64,000 nt of DNA from Agrobacterium rosae (lineage in GTDB: Bacteria; Pseudomonadota; Alphaproteobacteria; Rhizobiales; Rhizobiaceae), in the NCBI RefSeq assembly GCF_002915175.1, contig NZ_NXEJ01000002.1:92236-156235 (forward strand). The letters run 5' to 3'. The notes under the pieces are model-generated. The model did no database searches and was not told the origin of the DNA. It saw nothing but the letters and a program-made list of their open reading frames with translations. The first letter of the stretch is position 1. Every line of letters starts with the position of its first letter. Position numbers and translations under genes: made by a program. Shown here in pieces: positions 43,081 to 52,343 of the stretch.

Positions 43081-44664
43081 ATGGCGGCAACAGCCACTAT
43101 GGCAGGCGGTACGATGGCCGCCGCCGATCCACCGATGGATAAAAAACGCCTTATCGCATTTTTCGCGATGGTGTTCGGCATGTTCATGTCGATCCTGGAT
43201 ATCCAGATCGTGTCTGCATCGCTTGCGGAAATTCAGGCCGGCCTGGGTGCCGGGTCCGATGAAATCGCCTGGGTGCAGACCTCCTATCTGATTGCGGAAG
43301 TCATCATGATTCCGCTGTCGGGAACGCTGGCGCGTATCTTGTCGACACGGGTGCTGTTTGCCACCTGCGCCGCCGGCTTCACCATTTCCAGCGCCCTGTG
43401 TGCGACAGCCACGAACATCGACCAGATGATCGTCTATCGTTGCATTCAGGGCTTCATAGGCGGCGGCATGATCCCATCCGTATTTGCCGCCGCCTTTACG
43501 ATTTTCCCGGCCTCGAAGCGCTCGGTGGTGTCTCCCATCATCGGTCTCGTCGCAACGCTGGCACCCACCATCGGCCCGACGGTCGGCGGTTATCTGTCCA
43601 ATGCCTTCTCCTGGCACTGGCTGTTCCTCGTCAACATCATTCCCGGCATCATCGTGACGTTGGTGACGTGGAATTTCATCGATTTCGACAAGCCGGAACT
43701 GCCGCTGTGGAAGAAGTTCGACTGGTGGGGCCTGCTCTCCATGGGCGTGTTCCTGGGCTCGATGGAATATATCCTGGAAGAGGGCAACAACAACGATTGG
43801 TTCAACGACACCCACATCGTCATCGGTGCAGTGGCGATGACCATTGGCGGCGTCGTGTTCTTCTGGCGCGCCTTCAATGTCGATTTCCCCGTGGTGGATT
43901 TGAAGGCCTTTGCGGACCGGAATTTCTCCATCGGCTCGCTGTTTTCCTTCGTCATGGGCATCGGCCTTTACGGTTTGACCTATATGTACCCCCTCTATCT
44001 CGGGCGCATCCGCGGTTATGATGCGTTGATGATCGGTGAGACGATGTTCGTCTCCGGCATGGCCATGTTCTTCACCGCGCCGATCGCGGGCAGGCTTTCC
44101 ACCAAGCTCGATCCCCGCGTCATGATGGCCATCGGTTTCATCAGTTTCGGTTCGGGAACGTGGATCATGACCTACGTCACTGCAGACTGGGATTTCTACG
44201 AACTGCTGATCCCGCAAATCCTGCGTGGCTTCGGGTTGATGATGTGCATGGTGCCAATCAACAACATCGCGCTCGGCACCCTGCCGCCCGCCCGCATGAA
44301 GAACGCGTCCGGCCTCTTCAATCTCACCCGTAACCTTGGCGGTGCCGTGGGCCTTGCGATCATCAACACCCTGCTCAGCCAGCGTACAGACGATCACTAT
44401 TTCCGCATCGCCGAGCATGTGAATTTCGGCAATCCGGCCGCGCTGGAATGGCTGAACACCGTTGGTGCAAACTACGATTCCTACGGCATGGACGGCACCT
44501 CCGTGGCAGTCAAGAAGCTCGTCGGCGTGGTGTCGCAACAGGCATGGTTGCAGGCCTTTGCGGATGTCTTCCTGGCGCTGACCGTTCTGTTCAGCTGCCT
44601 CATCTTCCTGACGGTGCTCATCAAGAAACCCAAAGCCGCGCCTCCACCCGGTGCCGGGCACTAA
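43081..44664 (+). CDS. DHA2-family MFS multidrug efflux protein (EmrB-like)
   Basis: A 527-residue drug:proton antiporter of the EmrB/QacA type with about 14 membrane helices. The first helix is AFFAMVFGMFMSILDIQIV, including the conserved D-x-Q in the DHA2 motif D1; motif C region GLVATLAPTIGPTVGGYLS is also present. It follows the HlyD gene by 79 bases with AAGGACCAAG before the ATG. Together they would export hydrophobic toxic compounds; the substrate is unknown. A terminator follows the gene. Confidence 0.92.
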   Translation: MAATATMAGGTMAAADPPMDKKRLIAFFAMVFGMFMSILDIQIVSASLAEIQAGLGAGSDEIAWVQTSYLIAEVIMIPLSGTLARILSTRVLFATCAAGFTISSALCATATNIDQMIVYRCIQGFIGGGMIPSVFAAAFTIFPASKRSVVSPIIGLVATLAPTIGPTVGGYLSNAFSWHWLFLVNIIPGIIVTLVTWNFIDFDKPELPLWKKFDWWGLLSMGVFLGSMEYILEEGNNNDWFNDTHIVIGAVAMTIGGVVFFWRAFNVDFPVVDLKAFADRNFSIGSLFSFVMGIGLYGLTYMYPLYLGRIRGYDALMIGETMFVSGMAMFFTAPIAGRLSTKLDPRVMMAIGFISFGSGTWIMTYVTADWDFYELLIPQILRGFGLMMCMVPINNIALGTLPPARMKNASGLFNLTRNLGGAVGLAIINTLLSQRTDDHYFRIAEHVNFGNPAALEWLNTVGANYDSYGMDGTSVAVKKLVGVVSQQAWLQAFADVFLALTVLFSCLIFLTVLIKKPKAAPPPGAGH

Positions 44665-44689
44665 TTTCAAAAGTTCCACCGCAGCGCTG

Positions 44690-44724
44690 AAGGGTCGCCA
44701 GAAATGGCGGCCCTTTTCGTTTTG
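44690..44724 (+). terminator. Intrinsic terminator of the efflux operon
   Basis: AAGGGTCGCC at 44690-44699 pairs with GGCGGCCCTT at 44706-44715 (one G-U pair), followed by TTTTCGTTTT. It starts 26 bases after the MFS stop codon. Confidence 0.85.
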
Positions 44725-44750
44725 TGTGGGAAGCGTCGAATATGCCGCTT

Positions 44751-44906
44751 ACCCCCCGCTGTCCTGCCGGACATCTCCCCCTCAAGGGGGGAGATCGGCT
44801 AGACGCGCGCTCATCACCCATCCACACCGCCAAAAATGGCCAAGAGGTTGCCACGAGTCGATCTCCCCACCTGTGGGGGAGATGCCCGGCAGGGCAGAGG
44901 GGGTAA
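44751..44906. repeat. Long inverted-repeat element C3
   Basis: Left arm at 44751-44798 and right arm at 44859-44906 are inverted copies of about 48 bases but not identical. The small hairpin is GTCC-TGCC-GGAC on the left and GCCC-TGCC-GGGC (read inverted) on the right. The large stem differs as well: CTCAAG type on the left, CACCTGTG type on the right. It lies between the efflux terminator and the DUF533 gene. Confidence 0.85.
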
Positions 44907-44930
44907 GCCACACCCTCCAACCTACAACCA

Positions 44931-45632
44931 TCAAACCTTAGCAGCAGAAACCGTCGCCTCGATATGCTCAACCAGCGCATCCGGCAAACCAAGACGGCCC
45001 GCGAGCAGATCCAGATAGCCGCGCTCTGCCCGGCTGTCGGGCTCGATGGTCAGGCGGGACGCGGTGTAGAGTTCCACCTTCTGCTCTTCGGTCTTGGCAG
45101 CGGCCACCAGTGCGTTGATATCGAGCGGATCGGCAAGTTCTTTCTCGATGAAGGCACCTGCTTCACTATCGAGCTCTGAGACCTGCACCTTTTCCATGAT
45201 GCGGGCGCGCTCTGCCTCGTCTATGTGGCCGTCGGCCTTGGCGGCGGCGATCATGGCCTGCACCAGTGTCAGTGCAAAATTGTTGGAAAGCGTTTCAGAC
45301 TGCGGGTGAAAGGGGGAGTCCACCGGTGGCGGCAACAGTGCCTGAGTGGGCTGCGGTTGCTGCACGGCCTCTGGCTTCTGGCCTGACTGATAATTCTTAT
45401 AGGCGAGGTAGCCCAGACCGGCGATGGCGGCGATGCCACCAACGGCTGCGGCGTTGCCCGCCAACTTGCGACCGGTTTTGGTGCCGAAGATGGCAGCGGC
45501 GATGGCGCCTGCCTTCATCGGATTGTTCTTCGCAATCTGGGTGGCCTGTCCGGCCCGGTCCCGCACGCTTCCCGACAGGCCCGGTACGTTGGAGCCCAAA
45601 AACTGGTCTAGAAGCTTCTTCGCGTCGAACAT
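44931..45632 (-). CDS. DUF533 protein (YebE/TerB-like)
   Basis: A 233-residue protein of the DUF533 family. An N-terminal part with one hydrophobic glycine/alanine-rich helix (about residues 58-77, AGNAAAVGGIAAIAGLGYLA) is followed by a proline/glutamine linker (about 85-110) and a C-terminal all-helical TerB-like domain (about 115-230) with AMIAAAKADGHIDEAERARI. E. coli YebE is an inner-membrane member induced by envelope stress; the molecular role is unknown. The start region is inside a strong hairpin, described separately. Convergent with the efflux genes. Confidence 0.85.
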   Translation of the reverse strand: MFDAKKLLDQFLGSNVPGLSGSVRDRAGQATQIAKNNPMKAGAIAAAIFGTKTGRKLAGNAAAVGGIAAIAGLGYLAYKNYQSGQKPEAVQQPQPTQALLPPPVDSPFHPQSETLSNNFALTLVQAMIAAAKADGHIDEAERARIMEKVQVSELDSEAGAFIEKELADPLDINALVAAAKTEEQKVELYTASRLTIEPDSRAERGYLDLLAGRLGLPDALVEHIEATVSAAKV

Positions 45633-45636
45633 TCAA

Positions 45637-45670
45637 ATCTCCTGTTTTGTTCAATATCAAAACAGGAGAT
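45637..45670 (-). promoter_or_regulatory. Hairpin burying the ribosome binding site of the DUF533 gene
   Basis: ATCTCCTGTTTTG at 45637-45649 and CAAAACAGGAGAT at 45658-45670 are perfect 13-base complements around an eight-base loop. On the minus strand the message reads AACAGGAG, a few bases, then ATG at 45632, so the ribosome binding site is wholly paired in the stem. It could be a translational switch; as DNA it could also be an operator. Confidence 0.7.
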
Positions 45671-45730
45671 AGGGAGTGCGACGACGAATACAAATGGCTG
45701 TAACGTTCACGCAGTCGTGAACGCCAACGC

Positions 45731-46369
45731 TCAGCCGCGCAACGCTGCCGCTTCGGCTGCAAGCTTGGTGATACCAGCCCAGTCACCGGCCGCGATGAGT
45801 TCCTTCGGCGCAACCCACGAGCCGCCGACGCAAACGACGTTCGGCAGCGACAGGTAATCCTTGGCATTCTTTAGCGAAACGCTGCCCGTCGGGCAGAACT
45901 TGATGTCTGCCAGCGGTGAGGACAATGCCTTGAGGTAAGGCGCACCGCCAGCCTGTTCAGCGGGGAAGAATTTCAAAACCTTGTAGCCCTTGTCGCGCAG
46001 ATGCATGACTTCGCTGGCGGTTGCGGCACCCGGCAGAAGCGGAACCTTGGAACCCTTGGCCGCTTCCAGAACGCTTTTGTTGACCCCGGGGCTAACGATA
46101 AAGGTGGAACCTGCCTTGACAGCGGCTTCGAAATCCTTGGCATTGAGAATGGTGCCAGCGCCCACATGCGCGCCTTCGACTTCGTCTGCCACAGCACGGA
46201 TCGCGTCCAGCGCTGCCGGGGTGCGCATAGTGATTTCGATGGCTTTCAAGCCACCTTCGACCAGCGCGCGGGCCAAAGGCACGGCGGATGCGACGTCTTC
46301 GACAATCAGAACAGGCACAACCGGCTGGAGTTTCAGGATGGAAAGCAGCTTTTCGGAATCCTGGGCCAT
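45731..46369 (-). CDS. eda: 2-dehydro-3-deoxy-phosphogluconate aldolase
   Basis: A 212-residue KDPG aldolase that splits 2-keto-3-deoxy-6-phosphogluconate to pyruvate and glyceraldehyde-3-phosphate, the last step of the Entner-Doudoroff pathway. The Schiff-base lysine is K133 in LKFFPAE; E45 and R49 in IEITMRT match the E. coli catalytic numbering. GAGTILN and VSPGVN are also conserved. The ATG at 46369, after GGAGACACC, gives the family length; a longer frame with a non-conserved leader exists upstream. It stands between unrelated genes here, so the rest of the pathway is elsewhere. Confidence 0.93.
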   Translation of the reverse strand: MAQDSEKLLSILKLQPVVPVLIVEDVASAVPLARALVEGGLKAIEITMRTPAALDAIRAVADEVEGAHVGAGTILNAKDFEAAVKAGSTFIVSPGVNKSVLEAAKGSKVPLLPGAATASEVMHLRDKGYKVLKFFPAEQAGGAPYLKALSSPLADIKFCPTGSVSLKNAKDYLSLPNVVCVGGSWVAPKELIAAGDWAGITKLAAEAAALRG

Positions 46370-46519
46370 GATGGTGTCTCCTCTATTGAATCGATTGAAT
46401 TGCGCATTCAATTACCGCGCCAAGCCTGACCTGTCGAGGCAAAACGAAATATTTCAGTTTCATTACTTTTTCATGACAGTTGCATAGGTTACGGTGGCCG
46501 AAATCAGGCAGGTTGTTGA

Positions 46520-47008
46520 ATGGCAAAAGAAATCGAACGCAAGTTTCTGGTCGCGGATGAGAGCTGGCGCGACCAGATCGCGTCACGCACGCCGTTCCGG
46601 CAAGGCTATATCGTTTCTTTGCAAGACCGATCCGTGCGGGTGCGCATCAAAGGTGATGACAGCGCAACCCTGACCATCAAGATCGGCACCAACAGCCTTG
46701 TGCGCGACGAATATGAATATGACATTCCCGTCGCCGATGCCGAGGAACTGCTGACCACCGCCACCGGCATCATCATCGAAAAAATCCGCCACACGGTGGA
46801 GCATCAGGGTTTCATCTGGGAAATCGACGTCTTCGATGGTCTGTACAAGGGCCTTGTCGTTGCGGAAGTGGAGTTGAAAGCAGAGACCGACCAGCCCGAC
46901 TTGCCAACATGGCTGGGCCCGGAAGTCACGGGCGATCCACGTTTTTCAAACCAGCATCTGGCAACAGACGATTTGCGTGCAGAGTTGAGCCATGTCATTC
47001 CAAATTAA
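46520..47008 (+). CDS. CYTH domain protein (triphosphate-binding/inorganic triphosphatase)
   Basis: A 162-residue single CYTH domain. The defining E-x-E-x-K motif is at the start (E4, E6, K8 in EIERKFLV), and the alternating basic and acidic strands follow (SVRVRIKGDDSATLTIK, DEYEYDIP, VVAEVELK). Bacterial members cleave inorganic triphosphate or bind long-chain phosphates inside a tunnel. It overlaps the CHAD gene by 17 bases, a split version of proteins that carry both domains in one chain. Confidence 0.88.
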   Translation: MAKEIERKFLVADESWRDQIASRTPFRQGYIVSLQDRSVRVRIKGDDSATLTIKIGTNSLVRDEYEYDIPVADAEELLTTATGIIIEKIRHTVEHQGFIWEIDVFDGLYKGLVVAEVELKAETDQPDLPTWLGPEVTGDPRFSNQHLATDDLRAELSHVIPN

Positions 47009-47900
47009 TCCTGCCAAACCTTTTCCGGATGAACTGAAACGGGTCGGACTGGAGCTGATCGATGACGCCATTTCCGGCTTGTCACAGCAACCGGATGGCC
47101 CCCATGCCGCCGTGCACGACGCACGCAAGAAGTTCAAGCGGCTGCGCGCCCTCTACCGCTTCACACAAGCCGAAAATCCCGCGTTCCGAACCAACGAAAA
47201 CCTGCGTTTCCGCGACATTGCCCGCTCACTGTCTCAGGCCCGCGAGGCCGCTGCCCTTGTGGAAACCATTCATTACCTTCAGGATTTCACCAACACAGAT
47301 GCGGAGCGCGCTGCCCTTACCAGCGCCCACGACACCCTGGCCAAACGGCGTGACGCAATAACCGGTGACGATGGCGACTTGCACGTGCGCATCGCAGCCG
47401 CGATTGCCGAGTGTGAAAATGGCAAGCGCGCCCTCAATCAGCTCTCCTTGCCGGAAAGCCGGAAAGTGGCTGTGAAACTGGTGAAGGCCACGTGGCGCAA
47501 GCAGCGCAAAAGGGCGTTGGAAGCTCTCAAGGCCTGCCAGGAACAGGCCCATGACGAAGCCTTTCACGACCTGCGAAAGAGCGGACAGGTCTATTGGATG
47601 CATCTGGCCCTCATGCGGCGGGTCTGGCCATCGGCCATGCGGGCCAAAAAAATCCAAGCCAAAGAGCTGGTCGATCTTCTGGGCCACGAACATGATCTTT
47701 CCGTGCTGGCAGCCTTTGCGACACAGGAGCCGGAAGGCTTTGCCAACGGCGAAACACTGAGTGTGCTGCGCGATGCGATCACCCATCGCCAGCAGGCGCT
47801 GCGTCAGGAGTGTCTCGATCTTGCCGACCGGGTGTTTGCCGAATCCGCCAAGAGTGAAAGCAGGATCATCGGCCTTTTGTGGGAACACGCTGCGAACTAA
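46992..47900 (+). CDS. CHAD domain protein
   Basis: A 302-residue all-helical CHAD protein. Conserved histidines and basic residues expected to line the polyanion-binding pore are visible: HAAVHDARKKFKRLRALYR near residue 35, a second repeat with EAFHDLRKSGQVYWMHL near residue 185, and LLGHEHDLSVL. CHAD domains bind polyphosphate. Its start overlaps the CYTH gene, and the two proteins probably act together on polyphosphate or its breakdown products. Confidence 0.85.
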   Translation: MSFQINPAKPFPDELKRVGLELIDDAISGLSQQPDGPHAAVHDARKKFKRLRALYRFTQAENPAFRTNENLRFRDIARSLSQAREAAALVETIHYLQDFTNTDAERAALTSAHDTLAKRRDAITGDDGDLHVRIAAAIAECENGKRALNQLSLPESRKVAVKLVKATWRKQRKRALEALKACQEQAHDEAFHDLRKSGQVYWMHLALMRRVWPSAMRAKKIQAKELVDLLGHEHDLSVLAAFATQEPEGFANGETLSVLRDAITHRQQALRQECLDLADRVFAESAKSESRIIGLLWEHAAN

Positions 47901-47995
47901 GTGATGAGGCTCGTGTTTTCAAAACTTCACCGCCAGCCGCACGCCTCAGCGAAATATGATTGCGCAAAAGCGCATCTGGCTGTATTTCAGCCGCC

Positions 47996-48940
47996 ATGAC
48001 CGACACCTCCACCCTACCCCGCCCGGAAGCCGCCGGCGATTTTCTCGTGGCTGCGCTGTATCATTTTGCCCGCTTCGCGCGGTTTGAAAGCGTACGCGAG
48101 CCGCTGTTCACGCTGTGTCAGCAAAATGGCGTCAAAGGCACGCTGCTTGTGGCCGCAGAAGGCATCAACGGCACCATCGCCGGAACGGATGCGGGTGTCG
48201 GCAATGTCCTAGCCTATCTTCGCGCCCAGCCGGAATTTGCCAATCTTGAGCACAAGGAAAGCCGCGCTTCCAAGATGCCGTTCGTGCGCATGAAGGTGAA
48301 GCTGAAGCAGGAAATCGTCACCATGGGCGTGCCGGATATCGATCCGAACCAGATCGTCGGCACCTATGTCGATCCGAAGGACTGGAACGAGCTGATTTCC
48401 GATCCCGATACGATCCTCATCGATACCCGCAACGATTACGAAACCGCCATCGGCCTGTTCAAGGGCGCGGTCGACCCGCAGACCAAGACATTCCGCGAGT
48501 TTCCCGACTGGGTGAAGAACAATCCCGGCCTGCACAACAAGCCCAAGATCGCCATGTACTGCACCGGCGGCATTCGCTGCGAAAAGGCCACTGCCTTCAT
48601 GAAGGATCAGGGTTTTGACGAGGTCTACCACCTCAAGGGCGGCATTCTGAAATATCTGGAAGAGGTGCCGCAGGAAGAAAGCCTGTGGGAAGGCGCCTGC
48701 TTCGTGTTCGATGAGCGCGTGTCGGTGGTCCACGGTCTGGTTGAGGGCGACCACAAGCTCTGCCACGCCTGCCGCAACCCGATTACGCCAGAAGTTCGCC
48801 TCTCGCCGAAATTCGAAGAAGGCGTGTCCTGCCCAAGCTGCTATGACGACCGCACCGAAGAAGACCGTCAACGCTTCCGCAACCGCCAGAAACAGATCGA
48901 TCTGGCGAAGATGCGGGGTGAGAAGCATATTGGGCGATAG
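47996..48940 (+). CDS. trhO: tRNA uridine(34) hydroxylase / rhodanese-type protein
   Basis: A 314-residue TrhO (YceA) protein, which makes the oxygen-dependent 5-hydroxyuridine at position 34 of certain tRNAs. The N-terminal acylphosphatase-like region contains [14 protein letters not shown]. The rhodanese domain holds the active cysteine C189 in [14 protein letters not shown]. The C-terminal part has paired cysteines (CHACRNP and CPSCYDDR) that probably bind zinc. The ATG at 47996 gives the family N-terminus; upstream codons are not conserved in style. Confidence 0.92.
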   Translation: MTDTSTLPRPEAAGDFLVAALYHFARFARFESVREPLFTLCQQNGVKGTLLVAAEGINGTIAGTDAGVGNVLAYLRAQPEFANLEHKESRASKMPFVRMKVKLKQEIVTMGVPDIDPNQIVGTYVDPKDWNELISDPDTILIDTRNDYETAIGLFKGAVDPQTKTFREFPDWVKNNPGLHNKPKIAMYCTGGIRCEKATAFMKDQGFDEVYHLKGGILKYLEEVPQEESLWEGACFVFDERVSVVHGLVEGDHKLCHACRNPITPEVRLSPKFEEGVSCPSCYDDRTEEDRQRFRNRQKQIDLAKMRGEKHIGR

Positions 48941-49013
48941 GCGGTAGGCTTCTCCACCACAGCCGCCGCCTATCCGTCGTCTCTACCTTTTCTAGCGCCT
49001 TCACCCTCTCCGC

Positions 49014-49096
49014 CGTCATCCTCGGGCTTGACCCGAGGATCTGACCACGTTGGATGTTGGGGTTCGTTAGATCCTCGGATCAAGCCCGAGGATGAC
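49014..49096. repeat. Palindromic element A3
   Basis: Left arm 49014-49042 and right arm 49069-49096 follow the A pattern, stem ATCCTCGGG with loop CTTGA or TCAAG. The right arm has one changed base (CTCGGAT instead of CTCGGGT) that weakens its stem. It lies between the convergent trhO and GGDEF/EAL genes, where it could end both transcripts. Confidence 0.82.
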
Positions 49097-49148
49097 CGCG
49101 TGTTGTAGGTTGACGCCACGTTCTAGATGGACGCCACGACATCACACC

Positions 49149-51341
49149 TCAAGACACCTTGCGCTGCGCCACCGGCGCATCCTGCGCCTCCAGCAATGGC
49201 AAAATCTGTTCGGCCGGAATTGGCCTTGAGAACAGATAGCCCTGCAATTCATCGCAGCCGCACAGGTGCAGAATGGCGGCCTGGTCTTCCGTTTCGATGC
49301 CTTCTGCCGTTACCGGAATGCCGAGCGAGCGGGCCAATGCCACGGTGGCCGTCAGCATTTCCAGCGAGCGACCGCCTTCGTCCAGCGCTACTACCAGCGA
49401 TTTGTCGATCTTCATGCGGTTGAAGCCGAAGCGGCGCAGATAACCGATGCTGGCAAAGCCGGAGCCGAAATCGTCCAGCGCGATGCTGACGCCGATCTGT
49501 TTCAGCTTCTCGATGGCAGCACCTGCCCGCTCCGGGTGGTGGATGAAATAGCCTTCGGTCATTTCCAGCATCACGCGCGCTGGCGCAATGTCGTGCTCCT
49601 CGAGAATAGACAGAACCTGTGCGGCAAAAAGCGGATTTCTGAACTGCACAGGCGAGATGTTGACGGCGAGCTTTATATCCGGCCAGGCGACCGCCTCATG
49701 GCAGGCCTTGCGCAGAACGGCCAGGCCAAGCTGGTCGATGAGACCGCTGCTTTCCGCAGCTGCAATGAAGACATCCGGCGACACCGGCCCATAACCGGCG
49801 CGGTTCCAGCGGGCCAGCGCTTCAACACCGTTGATCCGGCGGGTGAGCGTGTTGACCACGGGCTGGAACACGACCTTGATTTCATCGTGCTCGATGGCGT
49901 ATTTCAGATCTGCCTCGAGCTGGTTCTTTTCCTCGCGGCGTGTGTCCATGTGCGGTTCATAGGCCATGTAGCGGCCTCGCCCGCTCTCCTTGGCCTCGTA
50001 CATGGCCATATCGGCACGGCGCAACAGCTCCTCGCCGTCGATATCGCCACCCTTCGACACTGCCGTTCCGATGCTGCAGCCGATGGCGGCCACCCGGTCA
50101 CCGATCATGAAGGGTTCTGAGAACAGGGTCAGAATGTCGTCGCAAAGCTTGCGGCTTTCGATGCGGGCATCGGGCCCTTGCAGGACGATTGCGAACTCGT
50201 CGCCGCCCAGCCGCGCCAGCAGCGTGCCGTCTGCCACAAGCACCTTCAAAGCTGCCGCAACACCCTTGATCAATAGGTCACCGGCACCGTGGCCGAAGGA
50301 ATCGTTGATTTCCTTGAAACCATCAAGATCGAGATAAATGAGGTTGACGTAGGAATTGTCTTCGCCCGACCGCAGAAGGCACTTCTTCAGCCCCTGGAAC
50401 AGTCCGGGGCGGTTGTATAGTCCGGTCAACCGATCGCTCAACAGTTCACGACGTGCAGACGCCTCGTCGCTTTTCAGCTTTCTCAGTGCAGCGGTACCAA
50501 TTGCGATGAGCGCCAGAAAGAACAGAAGGCTGATGGCATTGGCGGCAAAGATGCGTGGTCTTACCTCGCGCATGCTGATGTCACCCGGCATTTGCGACTG
50601 CCAGGTCAGATTGCCCAGCACCTGCCCCCTGGGATCAACGATGCTGACGAAGTAATCCGGATGCGTATCGGGAGGCTGCAAGGCAAGCCCGTTGATGACG
50701 TAGGTATGCGCAAGCTGCTCGATCTTCTGCGCCGTCAAATGGCGGGCAAAGATCAGATACCGTCTTGCGGCTTCAGGCACGTCAAGCAAGCCGGATTTGT
50801 TGCGCACTAAAGCAACACCCACGGCGGCGATGCCGTCCTGCGTCCGCAAAAATCCCGAGACTTCGGATGGCTGGCCAGTCGGGATGGAGCGAGCCTGCTG
50901 GATCAGTCCCGCCAAGCCATCTCCGAAATAGCCTTGAAGCGACCAATCCGTTGCCACACCTTGGCGGTAGGACATCAAAATCTGATCGTTCATATCGATG
51001 AGGACAGCCGTATCGAACAATTCGCTGTTGACGGTCATGTCGCCATAATTGCTGATGATCCACTCCAGACCATCGGCGGCATAGGTAAATCGGGCAGCGT
51101 CGTCCCAGGCTGCGTAATCGTTGAGTGTCGCGGTGAGCTGATTGAGGTAGGTGGAGAGTGCGCCGGAGGTCGTTTCCAAAGAGCGCTGATCATCCAGTGC
51201 ATTGGCATTTTTGGCGACATCGCCCAGCGCGGATAAAATGAGAACGGTGACAATGGCGACGACGATGGCAAGCGCAGACAAAACCCCTGCCACGGCGGTG
51301 GTCCGGCCGATCGACAGTGTTCTGGCATGCTTACGCGGCAT
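49149..51341 (-). CDS. Membrane GGDEF/EAL protein with periplasmic CHASE4-like sensor
   Basis: A 730-residue cyclic di-GMP protein. Order: cytoplasmic basic end, membrane helix 1 (about residues 14-38), periplasmic sensor of about 200 residues resembling CHASE4 (SLETTSGALSTYLNQLTATL, YAAWDDAARF), membrane helix 2 (about 255-277), GGDEF at 379-383, and an EAL domain with intact EAL at 507-509, NISPVQF, DDFGSGF and KIDKSL. Both enzymatic motifs are intact, so it could make and break cyclic di-GMP depending on signal. The ATG at 51341 (MPRKHART) was chosen to give a short positive end before the helix; an upstream frame extends to 51434. Confidence 0.9.
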   Translation of the reverse strand: MPRKHARTLSIGRTTAVAGVLSALAIVVAIVTVLILSALGDVAKNANALDDQRSLETTSGALSTYLNQLTATLNDYAAWDDAARFTYAADGLEWIISNYGDMTVNSELFDTAVLIDMNDQILMSYRQGVATDWSLQGYFGDGLAGLIQQARSIPTGQPSEVSGFLRTQDGIAAVGVALVRNKSGLLDVPEAARRYLIFARHLTAQKIEQLAHTYVINGLALQPPDTHPDYFVSIVDPRGQVLGNLTWQSQMPGDISMREVRPRIFAANAISLLFFLALIAIGTAALRKLKSDEASARRELLSDRLTGLYNRPGLFQGLKKCLLRSGEDNSYVNLIYLDLDGFKEINDSFGHGAGDLLIKGVAAALKVLVADGTLLARLGGDEFAIVLQGPDARIESRKLCDDILTLFSEPFMIGDRVAAIGCSIGTAVSKGGDIDGEELLRRADMAMYEAKESGRGRYMAYEPHMDTRREEKNQLEADLKYAIEHDEIKVVFQPVVNTLTRRINGVEALARWNRAGYGPVSPDVFIAAAESSGLIDQLGLAVLRKACHEAVAWPDIKLAVNISPVQFRNPLFAAQVLSILEEHDIAPARVMLEMTEGYFIHHPERAGAAIEKLKQIGVSIALDDFGSGFASIGYLRRFGFNRMKIDKSLVVALDEGGRSLEMLTATVALARSLGIPVTAEGIETEDQAAILHLCGCDELQGYLFSRPIPAEQILPLLEAQDAPVAQRKVS

Positions 51342-51484
51342 CTGACAGCATCTTTTTTCCTCTAAAGGCTGTATATTCCGCGTGAAGTCTTCAAAAGCTA
51401 TTAAAATACCCCGCCGCAATGCTCTCAATTGCAACGCGCATGGGGCAAAATCCGTAACGTCTTAGTTTAGGGCTAACCGAATGT

Positions 51485-51514
51485 AAAAAACCTCCCCCGT
51501 CTGCACGGGAGAGG
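51485..51514 (-). terminator. Intrinsic terminator of metNIQ
   Basis: CCTCCCCCGT at 51491-51500 pairs with ACGGGAGAGG at 51505-51514 (one mismatch) around CTGC. The A run at 51485-51490 is the U tract on the minus strand. It lies 27 bases past the metQ stop. Confidence 0.82.
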
Positions 51515-51541
51515 CTGAAAAAGGCCGTCTGAAAGCGACGC

Positions 51542-52318
51542 TTACCAGGACGGAATGACCGTGCCGTTGTACTTTTCAAGAATGAAAGTCTTCACTTCCG
51601 GGCTCTGGTAGGATTCGACCAGTGTCTTCACCCAAGGCTTGTCCTTGTCCTGCGTACGCACCGCGATGACGTTGGCGTAAGGGGATTTCTCGCTTTCGAT
51701 GGCGATGGAATCCTTCTTCGGGTTTAGGCCGGCAGCGGTTGCATAGTTGGTGTTGATGACCGAAGCGTCAGTATCATCAAGCGAACGCGGCAGCTGGGCA
51801 GCGTCCAGTTCCACGATCTGGATGTTCTTCGGGTTTTCGGTGATGTCTGCAGGTGTGACCTTCAGACCGACGTCAGGGTTGACCTTAAGCACACCCTTGG
51901 AGGCCAGAACCAGCAGCGCACGACCGCCATTGGTCGGGTCGTTCGGAATGCCGACGGTTGCGCCGTCCTTCAGCTCGTCAAGGCTCTTCACCTTCTTAGA
52001 ATACACGCCCATCGGCGTGGTGATGGTGGTGCCGACGCTGACGAGATCGAACTTGCGATCTGCGACCTGGTTGTCGAGGTAAGGCTGGTGCTGGAAGGAG
52101 TTGGCCTGAAGCTCGCCATCTGCCAGCGCCTGGTTCGGCACGACATAGTCAGAAAATTCGAGGATTTCGAGGTCGAGACCCTTGGTGGCTGCAACCTTCT
52201 TCACCTGCTCCATGATCTGCGCATGTTCGGCGGGGGTGACGCCGATCTTGATGGTTTCAGCCAGTGCACTGCCTGCGAACAGGGCTGCCAGCGATGCTGC
52301 GATGATGAGTTTTTTCAT
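51542..52318 (-). CDS. metQ: Methionine ABC transporter substrate-binding protein
   Basis: A 258-residue NLPA-type binding protein. The signal peptide MKKLIIAASLAALFAGSALA ends in an AxA site with no lipobox, unlike E. coli MetQ, so it should be a soluble periplasmic protein. Family motifs include IGVTPAEHAQIMEQV, the FQHQPYLDN block that contacts the substrate and VINTNYATAAGL. It is the last gene of metNIQ; GGAGACACC precedes its ATG at 52318. Delivers methionine, possibly also its derivatives, to MetNI. Confidence 0.9.
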   Translation of the reverse strand: MKKLIIAASLAALFAGSALAETIKIGVTPAEHAQIMEQVKKVAATKGLDLEILEFSDYVVPNQALADGELQANSFQHQPYLDNQVADRKFDLVSVGTTITTPMGVYSKKVKSLDELKDGATVGIPNDPTNGGRALLVLASKGVLKVNPDVGLKVTPADITENPKNIQIVELDAAQLPRSLDDTDASVINTNYATAAGLNPKKDSIAIESEKSPYANVIAVRTQDKDKPWVKTLVESYQSPEVKTFILEKYNGTVIPSW

Positions 52319-52343
52319 GGGGTGTCTCCTTTGTTTTGTGTTT

